Positions 11,031 to 23,900 of a DNA stretch of 64,000 bases are shown in pieces (position 1 is the stretch's first letter; the number at the start of each line of letters is the position of its first letter). The notes beneath the pieces are model-generated. The model had not been told where the DNA came from, did no database searches, and saw nothing but the letters and a program-made list of their open reading frames with translations. The stretch is from Paragordius varius (Eukaryota; Nematomorpha). Made by a program: the position numbers and the translations under genes. The stretch spans positions 1,302,001-1,366,000 of the forward strand of contig OZ176060.1 in the NCBI GenBank assembly GCA_964247055.1, read 5' to 3'.

Positions 11031-12290
11031 CTAATAAACAGGAGGTATATAAGGGCGACGAGTAGTAATTGGTGGTCTTCGAGTAGTACGTCGAGTAGGT
11101 CGCCTTGTCCGACGAGTAGGAGGTCGGGTAGGACGAGTACGCCTCGTTATAGGTGGCGGATTACATTCACACAGCGGGCAACCGAACTCATCCAAAACGT
11201 TTCCATATTCACAGAATATAAGGCAAACTGGTCCACACGTTGGTCTATAAACTAAACGAATGAGTAAAAAACAGTAAGAATCGAAAAATGTAAAGAATTT
11301 CCGAAATTTAATAAGGTTTTTTTATAATCTAAACGAATGAGTAAAAAATGCAAAGAAAATGTAAACTACAGAATCGAAAAATGTAAAGAATTTCCGAAAT
11401 TTAATAAGGTTTTTTTATAAACTAAACACGCGAAAGAAAAAGTACACTAAAGAATTGAAAAATGTAAAGAAATTATTGAAGTCGTAATTTTTGAAAAAAG
11501 TATTAAATAAAATCCGGTGATGAAATAAAATATTTTCTAAGATAATGACATTAATATTACCCTGATTTTTATGCCATTAATATATTAATGGGAAATGGTT
11601 TAAGTAGTTTTCAGTCGATTAGAGTTTAATACTTCAACGCTTTTGAGAAAAAAGAATGATGTAAAAATGTTAAATATTTAAAAGCTTAGCAGGCCATATA
11701 TTTGATAAAATAAATTAAGCAGAAAACTATTTAAAAAAAACAAAAAAGGAGTATTTTTAACGGATAACCGAAATTTTATCATTGTGCAGACGATATGTAC
11801 ACGCAATTACTATTAATAAAATATATTTTATTTATAATTTGGGCAAAAATATATTGATAAAAAAAATTATATTAATTTATATTTAAGTTTGACAAAGATG
11901 ACTTGTAGTGTAATCGAAAATTCACTTTAATAAATCCATATAATTATTGCTGAATTATAATAAATCCCATTACAAATTTTATAAAAATTAAGATTAGAGA
12001 TGGAAATTTTTATAAAAAGTAACGAATAGAGATAAAAATTATTAAATACACTCAATCATATTATTTTAAATTGTAATATGGGTATGCAAGAAATATCAAG
12101 TTTTTAAAATAATTTTGCGTTAATTAATTTGTATCTTTTGTTTGTTTGTTTACAATTAATTTTATCTAAAATTTAAACTAAATTATAATTTTTTAAAGTC
12201 ATCAAAGTTAATTTATATATCTAAACTTGTTCGGGCCGTTATAGAATTGGCAGCAAGAACCAGGAAAAAAATAATCAAGATATTCCGCAT
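11031..12290 (-). CDS. small secreted antistasin-domain protein
   Basis: Two exons: 12290-12227 and 11251-11031; about 94 residues. Exon 1 gives a signal peptide starting MRNILIIFFLVLAANS, with cleavage likely before ITART. Exon 2 gives one antistasin-type cysteine pattern: C-GPV-C-LIF-C, ten residues, then C-PL-C-E-C. This matches C-x3-C-x3-C-x10-C-x2-C-x-C of antistasin-type protease inhibitors. A tail of about 45 residues rich in Arg, Thr and Pro (RRPTRRTTRRPP) follows, ending PYIPPVY before TAG. The donor is A|GTTTAG and the acceptor GTTTAG|TTT; this pair keeps the frame, whereas the closer acceptor at 11245 would not. By family it could inhibit an extracellular serine protease, with the basic tail binding anionic surfaces (inference). 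Only one domain is present, fewer than in leech antistasin. The intron (about 975 bp) has a tandem repeat next to its acceptor. Confidence 0.75.
11246..11430. repeat. short tandem repeat at the antistasin-gene acceptor
   Basis: Two to three copies of a unit of about 85-100 bp with CTAAACGAATGAGTAAAAAA, AATCGAAAAATGTAAAGAA and AATAAGGTTTTTTTATAA. The copy boundary coincides with the exon 2 acceptor, so the acceptor motif itself (CTAAAC on the plus strand) is present two or three times. Confidence 0.6.
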
Positions 12291-13389
12291 ATTTAAGATT
12301 TTTTGAAAGGATTTTTATTGCACTGGTGAAGAAAAAATAGGAATAGAAAAGGTTTTAAACAATCAGTTGTGTTATTTAAAGTAAGTTTATGTAAAATAAT
12401 TATATACTTTACAAGAAAAATATTAAATAAGAGAACAAAATAATTTTTTTGATGTACAATTAACAGTAAGTCAGTCCTTTATATACCTTTTCGACAATGT
12501 CAAAAACGGTCAAAAAAGGTCAAAAACTTTTAAAAGTTGATAATTGGTTAATTTGAATATGTCGACGCATAGGTTAAAACCTATTTAATTCTTCTTTTTT
12601 TCGTTCAATTTAAAATTTAACCGTGCCTCTGGTTTTTTAATTGAGTTACTTTTTAACAGAAAAAAATTTAAATACCTAAAGTTTTTTTGAAAAAAAGTAT
12701 CCTTTGGAAAGGTCAAAACCAATTAACAAGTCTAATTATAATAAGTTTAAAATATAATTTATATTTTATATTAAGGTAACCAATTTAGTATCCATTTATA
12801 TTATAAAATATATCTCATAAAACTATTAAAATAAATGTTTTATACTAAAAACTTTAAAGAGACTGATGAAAATTATTACCCGAATTCTTTAATCAAATTT
12901 AATTTACAGTAAAAATGAAATTATACGGTTAAAACGTGTAAATATAAAGACAAATATTTTTTTCTAAAAGACAACCCCATATAGTCCTATTTTTTTTTAA
13001 AAATAAAACTCTCATTGTTTTAAAGCAGGAAATAAAGATATAAATTGATTAAACAACAAGCAATTTATGTAGTATTTGAATTGTATTTAAATTATTTTAA
13101 TTGAATGAATTTTAAGGTTTAAAAAAGTATCATAGAAAAATGTGTCTATATATTTTTACACCCGCTGTCATAGTTGAAAAGGCGCCTGTCAGAATTTTTT
13201 AAAAAAATTTTAATTTTGTTTTTTTAAAAAATAGGTATTCAAAGTTATATATGTATTATATTAAATAATACATAATGATATTACCCATTTTTATGAGTGG
13301 TCTCATAACCAAGCAAGTAGTTTAAATTTGATCATTTCTTTAAAATCAGGCAAAGGAATGCTTGGATGGAAAATAAGGCGCCATCACGA
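12291..13389. other. gene-free stretch upstream of the antistasin gene
   Basis: No coding region recognised apart from a MITE copy at 12907-13165. The 12291-12500 part would hold the promoter of the minus-strand gene; no motif there is distinctive. Confidence 0.35.
12907..13165. mobile_element. Tc1/mariner-like MITE, copy 5
   Basis: Left end ACAGTAAAAATGAAATTATAC followed by TAAAACGTGTAAATATAAAG; the right arm retains GTGTCTATATATTTTTACA. Confidence 0.5.
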
Positions 13390-16300
13390 ATAATTCACCC
13401 TCGAACAGAATTCAAATTCACCCTTAAACCATTTAAATTTATCCTAAAAAAATCAAAATCATCCAAGTTTACCCTTGAATAGAATTAAAATTCACCCTTA
13501 AACCATATAAATTGATCCTCACAATATTGAAAATCACCCTTAAATCATTTAAATTCACCCTTGAACAGAATTCAAATTCACCCTTATAGCCTTTAAATTC
13601 ACCCTTGAACAGAATTCAAATTCACCCTTAAACCATTTAAATTTATCCTAAAAAAATCAAAATCATCCAAGTTTACCCTTGAATAGAATTAAAATTCACC
13701 CTTAAACCATATAAATTGATCCTCACAAAATTGAAAATCACCCTTAAATCATTTAAATACACCCTTTAACAGAATTTAAATTCACCCTTATAGCCTTTAA
13801 ATTCACCCTTGAACAGAATTCAAAATCACCCTTAAACCATTTAAATTTATCCTTAAAAAAATCAAAATCATCCAAGTTTACCCTTGAATAGAATTAAAAT
13901 TCACCCTTAAACCATATAAATTGATCCTCACAATATTGAAAATCACCCTTAAATCATTTAAATTCACCCTTTAACAGAATTCAAATTGACCCTTATAGCC
14001 TTTAAATTCATCCTTAAACAGAATTCAAATTCACCCTTAAACCATTTAAATTTATCTAAAAAAATCAAAATCATCCAAGTTTACCCTTGAATAGAATTAA
14101 AATTCAGCCTTAAACCATGTAAATTGATCCTCACAAAATTGAAAATCACCCTTGAACGATTCAATATCACCCTTTAACAGAATTCAAATTTACCCTTATA
14201 GCCTTTAAATTCACCCTTGAACAGAATTCAAATTCACCCTTAAACCATTTAAATTTATCCTTAAAAAAATCAAAATCATCCAAGTTTACCCTTGAATAGA
14301 ATTAAAATTCACCCTTAAACCATATAAATTGATCATCCTCACAAAATTTAAAATTACCCTTAAATCATTTAAATTCACCCTTTAACAGAATTCAAATTGA
14401 CCCTTATAGCCTTTAAATTCACCCTTGAACAGAATTCAAAATCACCCTTAAACCATTTAAATTTATCCTTAAAAAAATCAAAATCATCCAAGTTTACCCT
14501 TGAATAGAATTAAAATTCACCCTTAAGCCATATAAATTGATCATCCTCACAAAATTGAAAATCACCCTTAAATCATTTAAATTCACCCTTTAACAGAATT
14601 CAAATTCACCCTTGAACAGAATTCAAATTCACCATTAAACCATTTAAATTTATCCTTAAAAAAATCAAAATCATCCAAGTTTACCCTTGAATAGAATTAA
14701 AATTCAGCCTTAAACCATGTAAATTGATCCTCACGAAATTGAAAATCACCCTTAAATCATTTAAATTCACCCTTGAACAGAATTCAAAATCACCCTTAAA
14801 CCATTTAAATTTATCCTTAAAAAAATCAAAATCATCCAAGTTTACCCTTGAATAGAATTAAAATTCAGCCTTAAACCATGTAAATTGATCCTCACAAAAT
14901 CGAAAATCACCCTTAAATCATTTAAATTCACCCTTGAACAGAATTCAAAATCACCCTTAAACCATTTAAATTTATCCTTAAAAAAATCAAAATCATCCAA
15001 GTTTACCCTTGAATAGAATTAAAATTCAGCCTTAAACCATGTAAATTGATCCTCACGAAATTGAAAATCACCCTTAAATCATTTAAATTCACCCTTGAAC
15101 AGAATTCAAAATCACCCTTAAACCATTTAAATTTATCCTTAAAAAAATCAAAATCATCCAAGTTTACCCTTGAATAGAATTAAAATTCAGCCTTAAACCA
15201 TGTAAATTGATCCTCACAAAATTGAAAATCACCCTTAAATCATTTAAATTCACCCTTGAACAGAATTCAAAATCACCCTTAAACCATTTAAATTTATCCT
15301 TAAAAAAATCAAAATCATCCAAGTTTACCCTTGAATAGAATTAAAATTCAGCCTTAAACCATGTAAATTGATCCTCACGAAATTGAAAATCACCCTTAAA
15401 TCATTTAAATTCACCCTTGAACAGAATTCAAAATCACCCTTAAACCATTTAAATTTATCCTTAAAAAAATCAAAATCATCCAAGTTTACCCTTGAATAGA
15501 ATTAAAATTCAGCCTTAAACCATGTAAATTGATCCTCACAAAATTGAAAATCACCCTTAAATCATTTAAATTCACCCTTGAACAGAATTCAAAATACCCT
15601 TAAACCATTTAAATTTATCCTTAAAAAAATCAAAATCATCCAAGTTTACCCTTGAATAGAATTAAAATTCACCCTTAAACCATATAAATTGATCATCCTC
15701 ACGAAATTGAAAATCACCCTTAAATCATTTAAATTCACCCTTTAACAGAATTCAAATTGACCCTTATAGCCTTTAAATTTACCCTTTAACAGAATTCAAA
15801 ATCACCCTTAAACCATTTAAATTTATCCTTAAAAAAATCAAAATCATCCAAGTTTACCCTTGAATAGAATTAAAATTCACCCTTAAACCATATAAATTGA
15901 TCATCCTCACAAAATTTAAAATCACCCTTGAATAATTCAAATTGACCCTTGAACAGAATTCAAATTCACCCTTATAGCCTTTAAATTCACCCTTTAACAA
16001 TTCAATTCACCCTTAAACCATATGAATTTATCCTAACAAAATTTAAAATCACCCTTAAATCAATTAAATTCACCCTTAAACCATATGAATTTATCCTAAC
16101 AAAATTTAAAATCACCCTTAAACCATTTAAATTTATCCTCAGAAAATTCAAAATCACCCTAATTTAAAATCACCCTCACAAAATTTAAATTCACCCTTAA
16201 ACCATTTAAATTTACCCTTGAACTGAATTCAAAATCACCATTAAACCAAAATCACCCTTGAACAGAATTTTTATTCACCCTTGAACCATTTAAATTTACC

Positions 16301-16880
16301 CTTAAATTTAAATTCACCCTTGAACTGAATTCAAAATCCCTTAAACCATTTATATTTATCCTCAGAAAATTTAAAATCACCCTTGAACAAATCAAATTTA
16401 CCCTTAAACAATTCAAAATCACCCACAATCAAATTTATCTAACAGTCTTTGAACTTAACCTTAAACCATTTAAAATCACCCTGAACAATTTAAAATCTCT
16501 CTTAAACCATTTAAATTTATCCTCACAAAATTCAAATCACCCCTGAACAATTCAAATTAATCCTCAAAAAATTCGAAATCACCCTTGAAAAATTCAAGTT
16601 TACCCTTAAATGAAATTAAAACTCACCCTTTAACCATATAAATTCATCCTCACAAAATTCAAATTTACCCTTAAAGCCTTTAAATTCACCCGTGAACAGA
16701 ATTTTATATCACCCTTAAATTTAAATTTACCCTCAAAAAATTCAAAATCACCCTTAAACCATTCAAATTTACCCTTAAACCATTTAAAACCACCCTTAAA
16801 TATTCAAATTCACCCTTAAACCATTTAAATTTAGCCTCATGGAATTCAACATCACCCTTAAACAATACCCTGGAAATAAT
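13390..16880. repeat. satellite-like array of a CACCCTTAAA monomer with higher-order units
   Basis: About 3.5 kb built from a monomer of about 20-23 bp, consensus near AATTCAAATTCACCCTTAAA. Variants are organised into a higher-order unit. Spacing of the word ACCATTTAAATTTATC is about 204 bp over 13.43-14.45 kb and about 160 bp over 14.64-15.60 kb, where successive units are nearly identical. The edges (before 13.6 kb and after 15.9 kb) are more diverged. The same monomer forms the ends of the MITE-like elements at 24.8, 25.9, 34.1, 36.0, 39.3 and 45.1 kb. No coding capacity. Confidence 0.9.
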
Positions 16881-17092
16881 TCACCCTCAATCAAAATATA
16901 TGTTGTTTAAGATTAAAAAATGTTGTTATATAATTTTAAATGATATAAATTTTGTTTTAAATTAAAATAATACTAAAAAAAATATTAAATTATGTCGTAA
17001 AATATATGTCAGATGAATGATGAGTATATTAGCACCCCAAAAACATATAATTTATTTTTAGGGGGAATATTAATTATACAAAGGTAAATTTA

Positions 17093-17097
<5 letters not shown>

Positions 17098-17130
<33 letters not shown>
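17098..17130. repeat. (TA)n microsatellite
   Basis: Pure TA run immediately before a palindromic MITE. Similar runs lie near 2284, 20950, 24803, 26783, 36300, 45041 and 59990, often touching a transposon end. Confidence 0.9.
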
Positions 17131-17134
<4 letters not shown>

Positions 17135-17335
17135 TATGCATGTTAATGCTGTTTGATTTATAACATAGTTGTCAATAACACAGTAGTGTAGAAAAAAGTA
17201 ACAAAATGGTGAAAATAAACTAAACCTCCATTTTTGATTATCTTACATTACTTTGTTTAAATCATTATGGACGAAGTTTTTTTAGTAACCCATGTTAGTG
17301 TGCTACAAATTGACCAAAATTAATACCCATTTAAA
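17130..17335. mobile_element. palindromic MITE, family P copy 3
   Basis: TATACAGTATGCATGTTAATG at the left and ACACAGTAGTGTAGAAAAAAG inside match copies 1 and 4; the right arm is diverged. Confidence 0.5.
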
Positions 17336-17520
17336 TGGCCATAAAAATTAAGAAAAATTTTAATTATACAGTAAAAATTGAAATTATGCTACGGATAAAA
17401 CAACGAGCTAGTCCTCATTAACCAAATAAAAAAATACCGGGATTTCGCTATAAAGTTTTTGAATAAAAGCTAAATTGTTTTTAGAAAATACTTGCAATAA
17501 ATACTTTATCAAAAACATGA

Positions 17521-18095
17521 TTAAAACTTCGATTCAAATTGGGGCATCTAAATACCCCAATTGTTAGTACTTTTAAAATGCTACTGAAAGGAGCGTTCGC
17601 AATTTAAATTTATGCTACTCTCCTAATAAAAATTATATAAATATGCCAAAATATCCAAATAAAATTTTGTTTTGAAAAAATATTCCATGTCAAACTGCTT
17701 CAACGCCATTTTTATTTACAAAATTTTTGTAAAATATAATCTTCATTTAATTTTAAGGGTAAATTAAAGTTATATTTTTTAATTTAAATTACATCTAACA
17801 TTAATAGAAATATAAAAAGCGGTTTACATTGTATTATTTTTCAATTTTATCAATAAACACATGTCACATTCAAAAATTTTTATTCGGTTTTAGCTTAAAA
17901 TAAGTAATATCAAGAATTATTGAATAAAATTTTTTATATATTTCGGTTTATTAATGTTATATAAGTGCAAAATTTTGCCATGGTTTCGATTCCTTCCATA
18001 TTTTTTAAAGAATTAATTTTAAACAGTCCTGAGGTAATCAACTTCCGCAATTTGATGCGAAGGACTAAAATGAATGTATTGTATCCAAGTGTTAA
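17521..18095 (-). mobile_element. TTAA-flanked MITE, copy G
   Basis: Uninterrupted reverse copy, TTAA at 17521-17524 and 18092-18095. Useful reference for the full length of about 575 bp. Confidence 0.75.
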
Positions 18096-19272
18096 TAGCA
18101 AAATATTGTTATGCGTACTCCCTACTATTTTTAGGTGTGATAGACACAGTCGCTTTTAGATATTTGCAAAAACACTTTTTATATATAGCTGTAATGACGT
18201 TTTTACCGTTTCAAAATTTTTATTTAAATGTTGAGCTCTGCCCTTGTTGTATTTTTTTAAAAAGACAATTGAGGCGAGCGGATATTTTATAATAAAAATT
18301 CTGAGGTGATATGTTTAGCATGGAATTTAAATAAAGTGTTTACGTAGGGTATTTATACCGTTTCTATCATGCGCAATGAAATACGCTTGAACAAACTAAA
18401 AATAGTTTTGAAAAAAGTTGGACACTTTTAAAATACTTTTAACTGATATCGAAATTTATATTTTTGAAATATCGCGCAATCCTGGCATTTTTGCGTTTGC
18501 CCATTTTAGAAGAGAAAACAAGTTTAAGACTTTCGGAGCCCCTAATTAAAAATTAAAATTTTTCGAAGATAATGTTTTGCTTTTTATATGTAGTTTTTAA
18601 TATATTTTAGTGATATTCTTTGGAATAAAGACTATAGCTTACATAAATAAATTTATTTAAAATAATTTGGTCAAATTTTGTCATTTTCCTATATGGAGCA
18701 CGTATCACAAAAGTGTAATTTTCTTTCTAAAATTATTCGTAAGAATCAAAATCAAAATCACTATTATAATCCTGATAGATTATTTTATCAGAAGGGAGGT
18801 TGTGTATAGATATTTCTGCTATATATCAATTTATTTTGGCTTAACTTTATATTATTTTAGAATAGAAGCATATATTTAAAATGGAACTGTGTTCTTCAGG
18901 AGTTATAAATACTATCAATCTATTTATATATGGCCCTGGTTAACCGGTTACTTAGTTAATATCGAGGTTTCAAAACTCTGTAAAATTACTATATCATTAT
19001 TATTTAATATAGAAGTTTAAAACAGTTGCTTGTTTAATTCCAATGCTCTACACTAGAAAGTTACCCACAACATGTTGGGGCGTAAAAAATGTATTGAAAT
19101 AAGTGTTGATATTTAATTTAAAGAAAAAAATTATAATAGAGAAAATATTTTTGTAAATTTTGCTTGAAGTTTTGATTGATATGCCTTTGTTATAAATATT
19201 TTCGATAAATATACTAATAACCGACACTGCTATCTTGCCTTTATAAAAAATTACCACAGTAAATAAATCCTG
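18096..19272. other. gene-free AT-rich stretch
   Basis: No coding region recognised. About 18470-18545 shares diverged words with 1600-1680 (CGCGCAAT, GCCCATTTTA), suggesting an old dispersed repeat. Confidence 0.35.
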
Positions 19273-19861
19273 TTAACACTTGGATACAACACACTCATTT
19301 TAGTCCCTCGATTCAAATTGGGGTAGTTGGATACCCCAGACCTGTTTAAAATCAAATAGTTTAAAAAGTATGGAAGCAATCGAAACCATGGCAAAATTTT
19401 GCACTTATATAACATAAATAACCGAAATATATAAAAAATTTTATTCAAAAATACTTGATATTACTTATTTTAAGCAAAAACTGAAAGGTAAAAATTTAGT
19501 CAACGTGACATGTGTCAAATTGTAAAATTAAAAAATAATACAAAATAAACCGCTTTTTCTATTTCTATCAATGTTAGATGTAATTTATATAAAAAATAAG
19601 CTTTAGTTTTACCCTTAAAATTGAATGAAGACGATATTTTGCAAAATTTTTGTAAAATAAAAATGGCGTCGAAGTAGTTTGAGGTGGAACTTTTTTTTTA
19701 AAACAAATTTTTATCAAGATATTTTGGCATATTTATATAATATTTATCAGGATAGAAGCATTAATTTAAATTGGGACCGTTTCCTTCAGTAGTTTTTTAA
19801 AAAATTTAATTTAAATTTAGTCTGGGGTATTTAAATACCCCAATTTGAATCGAAGTGTTAA
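19273..19861 (+). mobile_element. TTAA-flanked MITE, copy H
   Basis: Full-length forward copy, TTAA at 19273-19276 and 19858-19861. It ends about 310 bp upstream of the RPL6 start codon. Confidence 0.8.
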
Positions 19862-20174
19862 TAAAGTTTTCTGGATGATTTTAATTAAAAAGCATTTTCG
19901 TTACTTTTTTACACGCATCTTATATTTTCATTTTTTTAATCACTCTCAAATACTTTATCAAATATCTAAATATTTGTAGAAAACATTTTGCTATCTATAA
20001 TTCAAATACCTTAAAAAAAGTATTTAATTTTAAAAGTATATTTTATTAAATATTTTTAAGGCTCTTTCAAAATTTTTATTGAACCACGCTTCACATTACA
20101 CTGTAAGGTTGTTTTTACCTTTCATCTGTTGCCTTTTCTACACATTTCCTGTTATAAAGTTCAACACATCCCAA

Positions 20175-20944
20175 ATGGAAGTTGATTTGAATAAACGAAC
20201 TAAAACCGGAAAGTTACTGAGGAATTATGAAATTAGTAAAGGAATCATGAGATATTCCAAATCTGCCATATTTCATCGAAGACGTCTTTTTGAAGATGGG
20301 GTTGTTCATAGTTCTCGACGTAAAGCTGATTGGGCTAAGCATCAACAAAAGCTGAAGGAAAAAACTGAAGCTGAGCAGAAAAAAGTGGTCAAAAAACCGA
20401 TTGGCGGAGAAAAAAATGGGAAAGAACGCGTTATTCATAAGAAACAGGTTTTTTACATCAAAATTAATGATTATTATACTTTGATACTTGATTTTTTATA
20501 CATTTGTTTAATTTATACTTTATTCTGTTACCTATTCACATATTTAAGAACCTCTTTGTCCAACTTTATTCCATTCAAATTTTGTAACCAATTTTTTAAA
20601 CAAACTTTTTTTTATCGCTATTACAAGTTTGTTAAAAACAACTAAGAAAGAAATTTAAAATATATTGTTTTATTATAATAAAAATGGATTTATTAATGAA
20701 TTCCATTTCAATACAAAATGTTAAATTCTAGGAATTTTTAAACTATTCTTTTGCCGGATAAGACAAAATTATTTGTTTAAAATTATTTTTTTCTTTTTGT
20801 AATCACTTTAAACAAAAAAAATTTTACATTATTTTTTTATAAAAATAAATTTAATTTTATTAACATTATTAATATTATCTAATTCTTTCTGAAAAATCAT
20901 TTTCACTCCAAATTAAAAATTAGAAACTATATGATTTTTTTAGT

Positions 20945-20988
<44 letters not shown>

Positions 20989-23900
20989 CTTTTGATAAAA
21001 TAACTTATTATTTTTTTACAATTAATTTTTATAAAAATAAATTTAATTAAAATTAAGAAACCATTTTAAAGTATAAAATATATGGTTTTTTACAATTGAT
21101 ATATATATTATATTTATATATTTTATATTTACTTTTGTATAATAATTCATATTTAATTATATTAATATTTTTTTTAAAAAAATCAATTAATTTATATTAA
21201 TATTTTTTAAAATTTAATTTTTTATTAATATTATTAAAAATTTTTTTATTAATATTATTTTTTAGCCACGTTCAATATCAACCGCACTGAAAAAGACGAA
21301 TTACATGAAAAGACTTAATCGAAAAAAATCTCAAATTAAGAAATTAAAACCCCTAAGATCCTCCTTGATTCCTGGAAAGATTTTAATTGTTTTGGCTGGT
21401 CCATATCGCGGAAAAGTTAGTTTTTTACAGTTTTTTTTTTTGAAAAATTTATGAAAAAGTTTAAAATTTATTTAAAAAAAGTTTTAAATTTATCTTTATA
21501 TTGATATAAAATTCAAAAAAATGGTTTAAAACTATAAAATTTGATAAAAAAGAAGAAATTGAAACCTCTAAGATCATCTCTGATTCCTGGAAAGATTTTA
21601 ATTGTTTTGGCTGGTCCGTATCGCGGAAAAGTTAGTTTTTTAATGTTTTTTTTTTTGAAAAAATTTATGAAAAAGTTTAAAATTTATTTAAAAAAGTTTT
21701 AAATTTATCTTAATTTATGAAAAAAATTCAAAAAAATGGTTTAAAACTATAAAATTTGATAAAATCAAGAAATTGAAACCTCTAAGATCATCTCTGATTC
21801 CTGGAAAGATTTTGATTGTTTTGGCTGGTCCGTATCGCGGAAAAGTTAGTTTTTTACAGTTTTTTTTTGAAAAATTTATGAAAAAGTTTAAAATTTATTT
21901 AAAAAAAGTTTTAAATTTATCTTAATTTATGAAAAAATTTCAAAAAAATGGTTTAAAACTATAAAATTTGATAAAAAATCAAGAAATTTAAACCTTTAAG
22001 ATCATCTCTGATTCCTGGGAAGATTTTAATTGTTTTGGCTGGTCCGTATCGCGGAAAAGTTAGTTTTTTACAGTTTTTTTTTATGAAAAAATTTATGAAA
22101 AAGTTTAAAATTTATTTAAAAAAAGTTTTAAATTTATCTTAATTTATGAAAAAAATTCCAAAAAATGGTTTAAAACTATAAAATTTGATAAAAAAGAAGA
22201 AATTGAAACCTCTAAGATCATCTCTGATTCCTGGAAAGATTTTAATTGTTTTGGCTGGTCCGTATCGCGGAAAAGTTAGTTTTTTAATGTTTTTTTTTTT
22301 GAAAAAATTTATGAAAAAGTTTAAAATTTATTTAAAAAAGTTTTAAATTTATCTTAATTTATGAAAAAAATTCAAAAAAATGGTTTAAAACTATAAAATT
22401 TGATAAAATCAAGAAATTGAAACCTCTAAGATCATCTCTGATTCCTGGAAAGATTTTGATTGTTTTGGCTGGTCCGTATCGCGGAAAAGTTAGTTTTTTA
22501 CAGTTTTTTTTTGAAAAATTTATGAAAAAGTTTAAAATTTATTTAAAAAAAGTTTTAAATTTATCTTAATTTATGAAAAAATTTCAAAAAAATGGTTTAA
22601 AACTATAAAATTTGATAAAATCAAGAAATTGAAACCTCTAAGATCATCTCTGATTCCTGGAAAGATTTTGATTGTTTTGGCTGGTCCGTATCGCGGAAAA
22701 GTTAGTTTTTTACAGTTTTTTTTTGAAAAATTTATGAAAAAGTTTAAAATTTATTTAAAAAAAGTTTTAAATTTATCTTAATTTATGAAAAAATTTCAAA
22801 AAAATGGTTTAAAACTATAAAATTTGATAAAAAATCAAGAAATTTAAACCTTTAAGATCATCTCTGATTCCTGGAAAGATTTTAATTGTTTTGGCTGGTC
22901 CGTATCGCGGAAAAGTTAGTTTTTTAAAGTTTTTTTTTGAAAAATATTATGAAAAAGTTTAAAATTTATTTAAAAAAAGTCTTAAATTTATCTTAATTTA
23001 TGAAAAAAATTCAAAAAAATGGTTTAAAACTATAAAATTTGATAAAAAGAAACAAATTGAAACCTCTAAGATCATCTCTGATTCCTGGAAAGATTTTAAT
23101 TGTTTTGGCTGGTCCGTATCGCGGAAAAGTTAGTTTTTTACAGTTTTTTTTTTGAAAAATTTATGAAAAAGTTTAAAATTTATTTAAAAAAAGTTTTAAA
23201 TTTATCTTAATTTATGAAAAAAATTCAAAAAAATGGTTTAAAACTATAAAATTTGATAAAATCAAGAAATTGAAACTTTCAAGATTTTTACAAGATTCCT
23301 GGAAAGATTTTAATTGTTTTGGCTGGTCCGTATCGCGGAAAAGTTAGTTTTTTAAAGTTTTTTTTTTTGAAAAAATTTATGAAAAAGTTTAAAATTTATT
23401 TAAAAAAAGTTTTAAATTTATCTTAATTTATGAAAAAAATTCAAAAAAATTGGTTTAAAACTATAAAATTTGATAAAAAGGTCCCTATCGAAAAAAAGTT
23501 AGTTTGCTTAAGTTTTTTTTGTAAAATGTTTAAAGTTAATTTTATCACAAAAAAGTTCAAAATTTATCTTTATGATATATAAAATTCAAAAAAATTGGTT
23601 TAAAACTATAAATTTGATAAAAAGAAACAAATTGAAACCTCTAAGATCATCTCTGATTCCTGGAAAGATTTTAATTGTTTTGGCTGGTCCGTATCGCGGA
23701 AAAGTTAGTTTTTTACAGTTTTTTTTTGAAAAATTTATGAAAAAGTTTAAAATTTATTTAAAAAAAGTTTTAAATTTATCTTAATTTATGAAAAAATTTC
23801 AAAAAAATGGTTTAAAACTATAAAATTTGATAAAAAATCAAGAAATTTAAACCTTTAAGATCATCTCTGATTCCTGGGAAGATTTTAATTGTTTTGGCTG

